From Vitis vinifera (Eukaryota; Streptophyta; Magnoliopsida; Vitales; Vitaceae), in contig NC_081822.1 in NCBI RefSeq assembly GCF_030704535.1, forward strand, positions 33,277,501-33,341,500: a stretch of DNA of 64,000 bases, in the 5' to 3' direction. Within the stretch, counting starts at the first letter, position 1. Every line of letters starts with the position of its first letter. Shown in pieces: positions 38,434-50,219 of the stretch. The notes under the pieces were generated by a model. That model did no database searches, was not told the origin of the DNA, and saw only the letters and a program-made list of their open reading frames with translations. The position numbers and the translations under genes were made by a program.

Positions 38434-41400
38434 TTACAGCAGGGGTGCAGAGGGTTCCCCCTCATCAGCAGAATAGTAATCGGAGTTCTCTGATTCTGAG
38501 CCATCAATATTAGAGCTCCCACTTCCACTAGATCCCTCCCCATGGATTTCTTGAAGGACAACAGATGACTCATTAGGAGGAGGAGAGAAGGGAGAGTAAT
38601 TCAACTCTTCATTAACATACACTAGACCAATCCCACATTCCTTAATTACATTAAGGCGCATGAAGGTGGTTATTCTGAATGAAGCCTTGATGTGAGTGAC
38701 TTGCTGCCAATTGATGAAGTGGGGAAGCGGTACATAAACCAGCCACAAGTGATCTGACTCCACCTTTCCCTTAAGATGATTTGGATAAGTGTAAACATCA
38801 AAGGAGGAAGAAGCGTGACTGGATGTGGAATAGAACAAGGTACATGATCTCCAAAAAAGACCAAAAAAATCAGCAAGTGACACCAGCCTGGGAACAGTGA
38901 CAACACACAAAGCAAGACCCAGGAAGTTGGAATCAAACCAGTTTGGAGGTAGCTCTGCTTTTACTTCACTCCCTGAGCTCTGGTACCTTATCCAGTCTGG
39001 TATTCTACTCCCAAAAACAACTGCACTAAGTGCAGGAACTAAAAGTCCATCCTGTAGAATGAACATGATGAGGATGTTAGTAGAGATAGAAATTGCTTGC
39101 TGCTTTACCATCTTAAATCATTCGACATTTATTTTACACTACCACAAATGAAATTAAATTGTGCATTATTTAGTGGGAAATTGAATTATGATATACCGGA
39201 GGAAAATCTCACCCGATTTATTGGGCAATAGATATGTTCCTTCAATCTGACAGTCATTAGTAGGGAGCTAAATGATTGATTTGAGATTGTTTCCAATGAT
39301 GTGCAATTACGAGCCATTATACTACGTATGCTTGTTGGAAGCTCTGGCAGTGCTTGCAATCTTTTACAATTTTCCAACCCAAGCATTTTCAAGTGAGGAA
39401 GTCGGCTGATATTTGAAGGCAGAGTAACAAAGTTGTTCTCACTTAAATCTAAATCTTCCAGTGAAGATAAGAAGCCAAGACTATCAAGAGTTGCTCCATC
39501 TGATATATTGCAGGCACTTAGGCTTAGAGTTTTTAAGGAGCTTAAACTTGACAAAGGAGACAATACGAAATTACTGAAATTTGAACTTCTTCTTGGCAAC
39601 CACCATGAGGTAGATGGTGGTGGTCCTTTACATCTCTCAAAGGATAATATTTCAAGGTTTCTCAATAAAGAAAAAGAGGAGGGAAGTACCCTAATAGCAG
39701 TTCCATCCGCACAAAATTCCTTCAACATTTCTAAGTTCCCAAAATTCTCAGGTAACTCTTCAAATTTTGAGCAACCAGAAAGAATAAATACTTCAAGGCA
39801 TTTCAAATCACAAATGCAACTTGGAAGACTCTTCAGCATTTTGCAATTTTTCAAACTCAAGAAATTGAGTTTGTTCAAATCTCCAAGTGATGGGTGAACC
39901 TTATACAAAGATATACAACCTTTTAAAACTAACCGTTCAAGGTTGGTAACCCTTGAGAAATCCGGGGTTTCCGTTAAGAATTTGGAGTGCTTGAGATTCA
40001 TGAACTTCAAGTTTTCAAGAACCTGCAGTGAAAGAAACAAGGCTTAAGAAGATGATTTTTCATGAACGGTACATACAATCTAAATAAAATAACATGGATA
40101 AATCATAGCGATACCTTGGTCCCTTTCCAAAGTTGTTTTATTTGGCTATAAGGCATGCTGAGGTCAACAAGATTCTTGAGGTTAAAATCATTGGGCAGTG
40201 ATTTCAAAGGGTATTCATACCAATATAGGTGCCTCAGTTCTTCGCAGTGAAATTTAAAGCCTCGGGAAAAGTGCACTTTACACTTCTCTCTTTTGGAGTC
40301 CATGAGAAAATTCAATGTATAGACTTTGAGCAATCTGAGCCTATTCATCGGTGCAAAAGCTTCATTAGTGAAATTTATCTCTTTCAAACTGGACAAGTCA
40401 AGGGATATTCCTTCAACTTCTTCGGTTCCCTAGCAAAAAAGAGTAATGGATAAGTGAGTAAAATTATATACATACTAAACTACGCAATTAAACAAAGTTG
40501 GTACTTCCTAAGTTGCACTTTAGACCAACCTAATTACCTATATATATAAAAAAAGGGTTTATACATTTGTCTCTTACCGTTTTTTTTGTCAATACATGAT
40601 TTACATCATCATGAATCCACAACCTGCTGCGTTTTCCAGGTTCCTTAGGAGATGCTTCACGAACAATTTCCCGACCCATTTTTTGTAACAAATTGTGCAT
40701 CATCAATTTATTCTCAACAACAGATATAAGAGACTTCTCAATGAGAACTCTTATTCCAATATCAGGGAAGAAACCACAAGATCTGAATATTTCCATTACA
40801 TAATCTTTATCATGCCCTTGAAAGAAACATGCGATGTCCAAAAATATATCTCTCTCGTTATCTTCCAACCCATCAAAACTTACTCGAAGCACATCTTGAA
40901 TTTCCTTCTTAGGAATTTTTTTTAGTTTATCCAACTGACTTTCCCATTGCCGTTTGCTCTTATCAAATAAAAATGAACCTAAAACTCGAAGAGCTAATGG
41001 AAGGCCCTGAGCATAAACCACTATACATTGAGAGAGCTCCACATAATCATCTATAGGATGGGCTTTTTTAAAGGCATATCGACTGAAGAGCTCAACCGCA
41101 TTATCATCATTTAATTTTTCAGCCTGATAGACTTCATTCACCCCATGTGTAACTAGCAACTGCTTATTTCTTGTTGTTATGATGATTCTACTTCCGATAC
41201 CAAACCAACCATGCTTCCCAATCAAGTCTTCTAATATTTTTGAATTGTTCACATCATCAATGACAATGAGAACCTTTTTAGAACAAAGCAAAGCCTTTAT
41301 AGAGATGCATCCTTTTGTATTTAGATTTTCATCTTCCAATAGTTGAGAAAGATATTTCTTTTGCAAGCTAAGGAAATCTTGCTTTTCCAAATAATCACTG

Positions 41401-42281
41401 ACATTTTCAAGAAAGCAGCAAGCTTCAAATTGATGAGAGATTTGGTTATAAACAGCTCTGGCAAGGGTTGTTTTACCTATGCCGCCCATGCCCCAAATCC
41501 CCACCATGCGAACATCTAGAGACTCGGTAAATAGCAGGGATTTTATTTCTCGTATGCTAGATTCTATTCCAACTAGGTTCTGATCAGCATAATTTGAGGA
41601 TCTACTAAACAATTTATTCCAAATATAAGTGGCAATTCCCTTGATAAGCATAGGCTCATGCCTGCCAAATTTGAAGTATAAACATGAAATTAGTTCATCA
41701 CTCAAAAAGAGAAAGGTAAAATTAAAGTAAACAAGATAATTAATGAACAGATGCATATATTGAAATTAGTGATATGAGGATGAAGATGATGATGGGAAAG
41801 CTGTAGAGAATTACTTATTCCTGGAATCCCAACCGGATAAATTGGCAACTTGAGTGAGAGCATCCCTCCAAATCGGCACCCTCTCCATAGTTCTCAAATT
41901 TTCTTCATGTTTAGCCAGTGCTTCTCCAAATTTTCCGTTGTGCTGTCTTACATGCGAGGGATCCACATCGTAGAAAATGGGGAGAACCCTCTGTCCCATG
42001 GTTCTCATGCACTCTAGAATCTTCACCAGCTCCTCCAAACACCACCCGGAAGATGCATAATTTTCTGACAAAACAACGAGAGAAAACTTGGAGTTTTGAA
42101 TAGCCGCAACAAGCGCAGAAGAAATGACATCACCCCTCTCAAGCTTGTCATCGTCAATGAACGTGTTGATTCCTTTGGTGCGTAGCTCCTTATAGAGATG
42201 GGCAGTGAAGCTATTGCGGGTGTCTTCTCCTCTAAAGCTCAGGAACACATCATAGCTCCGTTGGAAAGAAGGATCAGCCAT
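38434..42281 (-). CDS. TIR-NBS-LRR (TNL) immune receptor, 5 exons
   Basis: Intracellular NLR receptor, likely for pathogen effectors. Exons (minus): 42281-41815 (TIR), 41661-40578 (NB-ARC), 40429-40115, 40022-39213 (LRRs), 39051-38434 (C-JID-like post-LRR domain); GT-AG, 1,097 residues. The start MADPSFQRSYDVFLSF was chosen over an in-frame Met 33 codons upstream because TIR N termini are short. The TIR domain has YDVFLSFRGEDTR and SSGWCLEEL with the catalytic-position Glu. NB-ARC: P-loop GMGGIGKTT (about 213), kinase-2 VLIVIDDVN, GSRIIITTRN, GLPLALRVLG and the TNL-type FLDIACFFQGH. The MHD position reads MHN (residues 477-479, codon 40694-40692). LRRs include LERLVLKGCISLYKVHPSLG and LEDLDLSENNFVTLP. 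The post-LRR region has VFGSRIPDWIRYQSSGSEV and an acidic C terminus. All frames are open, so it appears intact. The closest described class is N-like/RPV1-like TNLs. Confidence 0.94.
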
Positions 42282-42539
42282 TACGAGGCGGCAGAGAAGA
42301 TGGATTCTGAAATTTGAGTTGTGAAAGTCAAGTCTGAGCAAAACTCGCAGAGTGTAAGGAACAGGCAGTTTCTGCAACAAGTAAATTAAATGCCAGTGAG
42401 ATCATCGAAGACAAAGGGTCCTTGTTGACCCACCTGCTTTCTATAGACCATTATTTATTTATTTATTTATTTTGTCTCAACATGCTATAAGAGAATTTAT
42501 TTTTAAGTGAGGGATATTAAAATATTAATTTATTTTTCA

Positions 42540-43965
42540 AAAATCTTGCAATGGGCTCACTTCCCAGCCCACGCATTGCGCTCACTTTAAAGGTAAAACC
42601 TCGAGCTTGGGAAAACCATGTTTTACATTATAAACCGAACATATTTAATATATATGTTCATTCTCAGCATTACATATATAAGAGCCCGTTTGGTAGTGAT
42701 TCTAGTGGAAGTGTTTTTATTTGAAGTGTTTTCTACTGTAGTGTTTATGTGAAAAACACTTTTATGATAATCAGAAAAAATGATTCTAAAGTGTTTTTGA
42801 TAATATATTGTATAAATATAAAAACACTTTTAATATTAATAAATTACCAAAAAGGACATACAATTTTAATTAAAAAAAATGGTATGATAAACAAAAAAAC
42901 TTTTTATTAATGAAAAAACATCTAAATCACTAAAAAAATAACATTGAATAAAAGATAATTTTAAAATTAAAACAATATATGATTTTACCTATTAATTTCT
43001 AAAAAAGAAAAAGACTTTTCTAATTAAAAATAATAATTTTTTTATCACTATACTAAAATTTTAAAAAATATTTACAAAAAACATCTAAATCAATAAAAAA
43101 AAAAAAAACATTGAATAAAAGATAATTTTAAAAGTAAAACAATATATGACCACTGGGGGGCATTTTTGGAATATTTCAAAAAAATTGAAGTGTTTTTAAA
43201 AAAAAACACCTGTTAAGTGATTCTCTAAAAATCACTTTAAGTGTTTTTCCAGATTTTCAAAAGTGTTTTTTAAAATTTGCCAAACACTTTATTTTCATCC
43301 CAAAAACACTTAAAAGTGTTTTTAAGGGTAGAAACACTTTTAAAAATCACTGTCAAACGGGCTCTAAACCATATATCTATATAAACAAATATAATTATAT
43401 ATATAAATTAATTCAAATAAAATTATTATAAATAAATTAATTTTGATTACTGTGTTAAATACAAAATAAATATAAATTTATGAATAAAATTATCAAAATT
43501 TTAAAATAAAAAATACTTATACAAATTATCATTATTTCTTCTATATTATTAAGTACATTCAAATTTTTGACCCATCGACATTTTACGTCAAAATATCCGT
43601 ATCTATGATATATTCCTAAAATCAAAATATCAATATACTCATGATTATCGATATTTTTTTATCATTGGATTTTGAAATGGTGTGGAACAAAGTAAAGTCT
43701 TGAGTTGGGACTAAATTATTGTGTAATGTTTTATATTTATAAATATTTAAAAAATTAAAATAAATATAAATCCTAGTTAAAATTTATTTGTGAGATGATA
43801 AACATGAATATATTATTTGTGGGAAAAAAAAAGCAATAGTAATTTACAAGACGATAAAATGATGGAATGTATAACGGTTAAAGTTTGATAAATTTAAATG
43901 ATAAAATTTTATTTTATTTTTACATAAAAACTATTAAAGTTTTTATGCAAAAGACATTGTAGAAC
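42540..43965. repeat. TNL upstream flank, copy 1 of a local duplication
   Basis: Matches 46510-47400 in the same orientation. Shared stretches include CTTGCAATGGGCTC at the start, then AAACCGAACATATTTAAT/AAATCGAACATATTTAAT, and later TTTGTGAGATGATAAACATG and GCAATAGTAATTTACAAGAC. This copy carries the MITE at 42682-43364, absent from the other. Mostly AT-rich, non-coding. Confidence 0.8.
42682..43364. mobile_element. PIF/Harbinger-type (Tourist-like) MITE with TAA target duplication
   Basis: Terminal inverted repeats GAGCCCGTTTGGTAGTGATT and (reverse complement of the right end) GAGCCCGTTTGACAGTGATT differ at two of 20 positions. TAA lies directly outside both ends (42679-42681 and 43365-43367), the 3-bp target duplication typical of PIF/Harbinger elements. 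683 bp, AT-rich, with many GTGTTTTT-like internal motifs and no transposase. The paralogous flank at 46.6 kb lacks it. Confidence 0.88.
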
Positions 43966-44135
43966 TTAACATGTGTCATAGCAGCTTAAAACAACTTTGT
44001 GAAAATGACATGGTATGATGAGTGATTTTATTTTATTTTTTTCATGTTTCTTCTTTAGTTAATCTCTAAACTCCATGAAAGCTTATATACTAAAGTAATT
44101 ATTATTATTGGTTTTTCTTTTTTATTTTTGGTTAT

Positions 44136-44440
44136 AGCTTCTTCAACACCTAATTGAAATTCCAGACATCACATTTAGTGCGCCCAATCCGGAGAAACTA
44201 ATTCTTGATGGTTGTTCAAGTTTGCTTTAGGTCCACCCATCTATTGGAAAGCTTAGCAAGCTTATTTTATTGAGTTTGAAAAACTGCAAAAAGCTTAGCA
44301 ATTTTTAGAGCATCATCAAAATGGAAGCACTTGAAATTCTTAATTTCTTTGGCTGCTCAGGGCTCAAGAAGTTTCTAGATATTCAAGGTAAAATGGAACA
44401 TTTATTGGAGCTTTATTTGACTCCAACCGTGGAACTTATT
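44136..44440 (+). pseudogene. LRR remnant of a TNL-type receptor
   Basis: Conceptual translation shows leucine-rich repeats like those of the TNL at 38-42 kb: EKLILDGCSSL, then VHPSIGKLSKLILLSLKNCK and EALEILNFFGCSGLKK. Two in-frame stops (after CSSLL and after SNF) and the absence of any NB-ARC or TIR sequence upstream mark it as a relic. It lies on the opposite strand to the intact TNL. Directly downstream sits a copia fragment. Confidence 0.8.
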
Positions 44441-44482
44441 ACAAGAAAAGAATCAAGAATCTCATAATTTTAGGATAAGATT

Positions 44483-46390
44483 TGTTAATATGAGATTATT
44501 TTTTTGATTGATTGTAATTGATCTGTTTACACATAGTTTCCTATAATAGGCTAACTGATGTTTTATATATATGTATTTTTTTCTTTGTAAGTCAAAACAT
44601 TCAATATACTGAAGATTTCCAAAATATTCTGTTTTACTTTGTTTTTGACATGGTATCAAAGCACCAAACTTGGTGGCTTTGAATTCTTCCAAATATTTTT
44701 GCAACCTAATTCCTTGTTACAGTTGCTGCCATGGACATTAATAACAGAATGAGATTGTTGACATCGTCTAAGGCTACCATAGAAGCCTCACATTCCTTCT
44801 CTCTACACCACTCGAACCATCCGAGTATGGTACTCATCTCTAAGGTACTTGAAGGAGATAACTACAACACGTGGAGTCGGGGTATGAGAATTAGTTTGAG
44901 TACTAAAGATAAGATTGGATTTGTCATAGGTTCAATCAAGCTGACTCCAACTCCATTGACATATGATAGTTTTCCTTCTTAGCAATGATGCAATGATGCA
45001 ATGATATGGTGATCTCATGGTTATTGAATTTCATTCATCCAGACATAATCAACAGTGTGATTTATGTTGAAACTTCAACAAAAGTTAGGGTAGATCTAAA
45101 AGAATGCTTTTTTCAAGGAAATAATTCAAGAATTTATTAAAACAAACGAGAAATCATGGAACATAGGTGAGCCAACAATCAATTTCGGTTTACTACACAA
45201 AGCTTTAAGCTTTTTAGGATGAACTTTCATCCTATCATGAAGTGTTATCCTACTCTTGTGGAGGGTTGGAGAAACTCAAGGAAAAGGATGAGAAAGAAAG
45301 AGTTATGCAGTTTCTCATGGGATTGAATGATAGTTATGCTACCATTCATGGACAAATCTTATTGATATGCAACCTCTACCTGATACATGTCGAGTTTACT
45401 CACTTGTCCTTCAATAAGAAAAACAGGTTGAAGTTTATATCAAACATGGGAACATGAACCGTCATGCCATGCTTGCAGATTGGCACAACAAGGTGACTCC
45501 AGCACACTAGGTTTAAAGGTAAAAAACTTTGCTACATTGCTCTTATTGTGACGGTGATTATCATAACATTGAGAAGTGTTACTACCTATATTGCTTTCCA
45601 ATAGGTCACAGGCTTCATGGGAAGAACGTGAAGTCTCCCAATCAGTGTCACTAAAATGCAAACAATGTGAAGGTGGAAACAAACAAGGTCATGGAGATAA
45701 AAGCAAAATATCTTCCAACAAGTGACGGATTAAGGCTCACAACTGAGGAATATGACCAACTAATGGCCATGATTCAAAAAAACAATGATGGTAACTCACA
45801 ATATTTTGCAAATGCCACAAGTATAAATATATCATCCAAAATCATTCAAGATTACCTACACTCAGAAATATGTGTTGGATTATTGATAGTGGAGCCGCAA
45901 ATCATGTGACTTCTTCAACTGAATTACTAGATCTAAAAAATTTGCATAAGATAACCACCATTAGTTTGCCAGATGGTGGTCAAACACATATTAAGTCGAT
46001 TAGTTCATTGAATATTTCACCCCACATTAAACTTGATGAAGTACTCAAAGTTTCACAATTTCAAGTTAATTTACTATCATTTAGTAAACTAACATGGACA
46101 TTTAAATGTATAGTGATGTTCTTTTCCAATTTTTGTATTGTGTAAAACACTGCTACAAGGAAGACTATTGGCTTGGGCAAGCAACATAATGACCTCTACT
46201 ACCTAGCACAAGACCAAAATCTAGCCTTGGCTTATGCCATTTGTAAACATCCCAATCTTTGGCATTAGCATCTTGGGCACTCGTCATCCAGTTCTCTTCA
46301 AGTTCTTGCTAAAATTAATCTTGAAATTTATTTTGATTCCAAGCATGTTTGTGAAATCTACCCTTTAGCCAAACAAACTTGTTTATAAGA
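44483..46390 (+). mobile_element. Degenerate Ty1/copia fragment with primer-binding site, gag and protease remnants
   Basis: A primer-binding site TGGTATCAAAGC lies at 44651-44662. The preceding 168 bp, TGTTAATATG to TTTGACA, could be a 5' LTR. Then gag N terminus at 44731-44982 (HHSNHPSMVLISKVLEGDNY), a middle gag piece near 45242-45400 (VMQFLMGLNDSYATIHGQIL), and a protease site near 45880 (CWIIDSGAANHVTSS). Remnants of the GAG-pre-integrase domain occur to about 46390 (LAKQTC). Stops and frameshifts are frequent; integrase, RT, RNase H and 3' LTR are missing. gag is recognisably related to the element at 49931-54965, but the LTRs are not alike. Confidence 0.8.
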
Positions 46391-46509
46391 ATAGTAGATT
46401 AAATTGACCGATTGAGTTTTTTTTTTCTTGCCATTTTTCGCCGACATACGACTGATGCACCAATAATTTCAATGCCACATGATTCATTTTTTTTCTTTTT
46501 CTTTTCCTT

Positions 46510-46841
46510 TTTTTTTTTTTCAAACATCTTGCAATGGGCTCGCTTACCAGCCTACACATTGCGCTCATTTGAAAGGTAGAACCTCAAGTTGGGGAAAATC
46601 CCCCACCACCAGCCAACCAACCATGCTACATTATAAATCGAACATATTTAATGTATATATATGTTATAAATTAATTATAATAAAATTATTATAAATTAAT
46701 TAGTTTTGGTTATTGTGTGAAACAAAAAATTCTTCTACAAATTATTATCATTTCTTATATATTGTTAAATATATTCAAATTTGGTGTATATACATAAAAT
46801 ATGTTTTCAAGTTATAAACATTATTGTTAAATATCACAACT

Positions 46842-46891
<50 letters not shown>

Positions 46892-47400
46892 ATTTATTTT
46901 AACAAAACAATCTCAATATTTCTATTATTATTATTTTTATATCATTTTTTTTAGAGATTTTCATAATATTTTCATGAGTTTTGATCAATTTTTTATTCAT
47001 CGATATTTGTATGAAAATATTCGCATCTCTAATGTATCAGTAAAATTAAATAACTGATATATTCATAATTATCCATATTTTCATCCTTATTTTTTGAAAG
47101 CACATGGGGCAAGGTCATCCTTGCTTTTTGAAAGGATGTGGAGCAAGGTAAAGTTTAATGTTGTAAACTAAATTATTGTATTATGTTTTATATTTATAAA
47201 TATTTTAAAAATTAAAATAAATATAAATCCTAATTAAAATTTATTTGTGAGATGATAAACATGAATCTATTATTTGTGGGAAAAAAAATGCAATAGTAAT
47301 TTACAAGACATTAACATGATGGAATGTATAACAGTTAAAATGAGATAAATTTAAATGATAAAATTTTATTTTATTTTTACATGAAAACTATTAAAAATGT
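46510..47400. repeat. TNL upstream flank, copy 2
   Basis: Counterpart of 42540-43965 without the MITE, with a (TA)n expansion inside. Its right side diverges after about 47400. The LRR remnant and copia fragment lie between the two copies. Confidence 0.75.
46847..46889. repeat. (TA)n microsatellite
   Basis: About 21 TA units inside the second TNL-flank copy. Confidence 0.85.
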
Positions 47401-49033
47401 TGTACTATATCGTATTTTTAATGTATTTATGTTATAAATTCAATAGATAAATGTTGTACTTACATTTTGTAACAAATCTAATAGTATTAGAAACATTGCT
47501 TTATTCTATTATATTATTAACATCAATGCATTTTTTATTATATCTATAACTTGGATATAATATTATTTTATTAAAATATTAATAATATAAAACTAATATC
47601 TTAATAGCAATAATAAGAATAATAATAATAATAATTTAATTAATCTTAATATAACATATAAAGTATAAAATGAAAAAAAAAGAATAAATTTTTAATAAAG
47701 TTTACAAGTTCTAAGAACGAAAAAATATAAATTATCTTCTAAGGTTTCTTTGTAGTAGTAATAAAAATATAATAATATTATTTTTAATATAATATTAAAA
47801 ATATGAATAATAATCATAAAAATAATAAATAATATTAATAAGAATGATACTAATAATAATATGAAAATTTAAAATACTAATATCATAAATAATAATATTA
47901 AGAGTAGTATTAATATTTAATAATAATAATAATACAAAAGAAAAAAATAAAAAAATAAAGTTTAGATAGGATATAATTGAAAATTTCTTTCAAATGATTA
48001 CCCGAGGAGTAGAATTGGTCAACATGATGACTTTTAAAAAGGATTACCACTTTCCGCCCACCGTTTTGATAATTCTCTATTTTATATATATATATTTAAT
48101 GTTTCTGAAGTTTTGACTTTTTGAGTAGTAGCCTCTTGGGAGGAAAGATAAAAAACCTTTATCTTTGAATTATAAAAAAGACAACGGATGCTTAAATAGA
48201 TAAGATGGGTTGAATTTTAAAAACGGTGGGTGGGACCATGTATTTTGTAGTGAAGGCACTGAAGGAAATAAAACAAGGGAAAAGAGCACCAAAGGCACCG
48301 ACGTGGCCGAGAAATGGAGATTTGGACCATCTGGTCAAAGCGCAGTGGGTTGGAATTTGGGAACGGAAGCAAAGCAAACAAGGAAAAAGGACGCTGTCCC
48401 ACACAGCAGGCTGCGAGAGCCATAAAAGGAGTCTTGGCTTGGGAAGGCGAGATCCCAAACATTTGAGGGTCCTGCACCAGCCGGAAGCAAAGCAATCAAG
48501 CACCGATCCTCTGGATCCACACCCATCAACTGCACCAGAATGTCTATCGAACCCTATCATCTTGCAGGTATAGTTCCATCGGTTCACGCCCAGATGTTCG
48601 GGGTGCCATACAGGAATCTGATGATTTAGTAAACCACAACAGAGTTGGCGGTACCTTCAGGCGCCTCACTATCCAGGTAAGCTCGATCCATTTTCTAGAA
48701 CAACGGTTAATTTTAAAGATAAATAATTCAAAAACTTTTCTGCCCAAATAAAGCTGCTACCAGCAAATCAAGAATTGGTTACTCCATCTACTTGTCTATA
48801 AGCCGTCTTACAGTGTCACTCTTCTTATATTAATTCATTGTTCTACAAGAGTTACAGGATAAGATGTAGTTTGAATCAATAGTTGGTGTAACAGAAGAAA
48901 ATTATTGTTATGCATTGTACCACTTTTTGCTTCTCATTTTTCTCATAGAAAACTTCTCTCTCTATCTCACTTTGTACAGGATGAGCTTAATTTTGATTCT
49001 TGGTGGAGTTCGTTCTATAGTGGTGAGACTGAA
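47401..49033 (+). other. AT-rich spacer and 5' leader of the FAR1-type gene
   Basis: 47401-47960 is extremely AT-rich with ATA/AAT repeats. From about 48180 base composition becomes normal. A probable non-coding first exon ends CTATCCAG at 48676, followed by GTAAGC. The matching acceptor TTTGTACAG ends at 48979, so the leader seems to have one intron (48677-48979). A small upstream frame of 29 codons starts at 48540 (MSIEPYHLAG) within the first exon; it is not in frame with the main product. Confidence 0.5.
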
Positions 49034-49930
49034 ATGGCTATTAATGTAAATGGTGATGAGATTGGAACATTGGTTAATGTAAATGAGAAAAATCCTGAAG
49101 ACGATGATCAGATACCACGGAGAGGGATGGCGTTTTCTTCTGAGTTAGAAGCTGAAGAATTTTGTAAAAAGTATGCCAAGAGAATTGGTTTTACAGTAAG
49201 AAAAGGAAAGGTACAAAGGAAAGCAAATGGTACACTGAAAGGGCGATGCTTTCTTTGTTCATGTGAAGGCTTCCGGACCAAGAAGCATCCCAACCAGGGA
49301 ACAAAGTATCAGAGATCAGAAACAAGAACAGGTTGCAATGTCCAGATCCAAGTCAAACTTGACAATGGACAATGGGTGATCACAAAACTTCATCTTGAGC
49401 ATAATCACAGGTTGCAATGCCTAGATACACTTAATTGGCCTTCAGATGAAGTGGAAGGTGCTTCGGGAGCTGACAAGGTTTGTCAAAATTTTCAACTGAA
49501 ACTACCAAAATATTTTTCCTTGGGCACTTTTACATCAAAATTAATCTTTTTTGTTGGTTAATTCCAAGCACAAGTTCTATACTTTTCCTTCTCTTTTTTG
49601 GGCTTTAGGAGATCCAAACTTCCTTCGCTCCAACTGAAGCTGAGGACACAGACAAAACTCTCACAGATCCTAACACAGCTGCTGCAGGGCTTCTTGAGAT
49701 GGTTGAGGGATCTGGTGTAACTTCCAATACCAGGGAGTCGATTTGGCAGCAAATATGGACCAAATATGGAGACGTAACTGCCAATTGCTCCTTTACAGCA
49801 CCCCAGTTTGTAGAGATCATCAAAGGTTCCATACTGCAGATTGTGGAGCTGATGCAGAAGAATACTGCCTGTAGCCTGTCTGGTGCAGACACCTACTTCA
49901 TTGATAGAGCATTGAGTGATTTGGAGAGGG

Positions 49931-50140
49931 TGTTGGAAAGTCAATCTTCCTAAATCTTCCATATTAAGAATAGATTATCTGTATATGTTAGTTTTCCTAT
50001 TGTAATTCCTGACTTATAGTTGAATAGTCTAGAATATGGTAAGCTAATTCCTGACTTGTAGAAAAAGATCTCAAACCTCCTTGTATAGATACACACTTCA
50101 ACATCAATAATATTAATTCAGCCAATTCTTCTTCTTTTCA
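49931..50140 (+). repeat. 5' LTR of the 5.0-kb copia element
   Basis: 210 bp, TGTTGG...TTTTCA, immediately followed by the primer-binding site. TATA-like CTTGTATAGATAC near 50082. Confidence 0.93.
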
Positions 50141-50219
50141 TGGTATCAGAGCAGGACTAAAATCCTGATTTATTGCTACACTCTAATCTCTCGTATAGCA
50201 TCTCTTTTCTTCAATCATC

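Noticed and set aside
48192-48587. Several overlapping frames of 66-131 codons
   Set aside because: They fall in the likely non-coding first exon of the FAR1-type gene; none is in frame with the conserved domain and no motif is seen.
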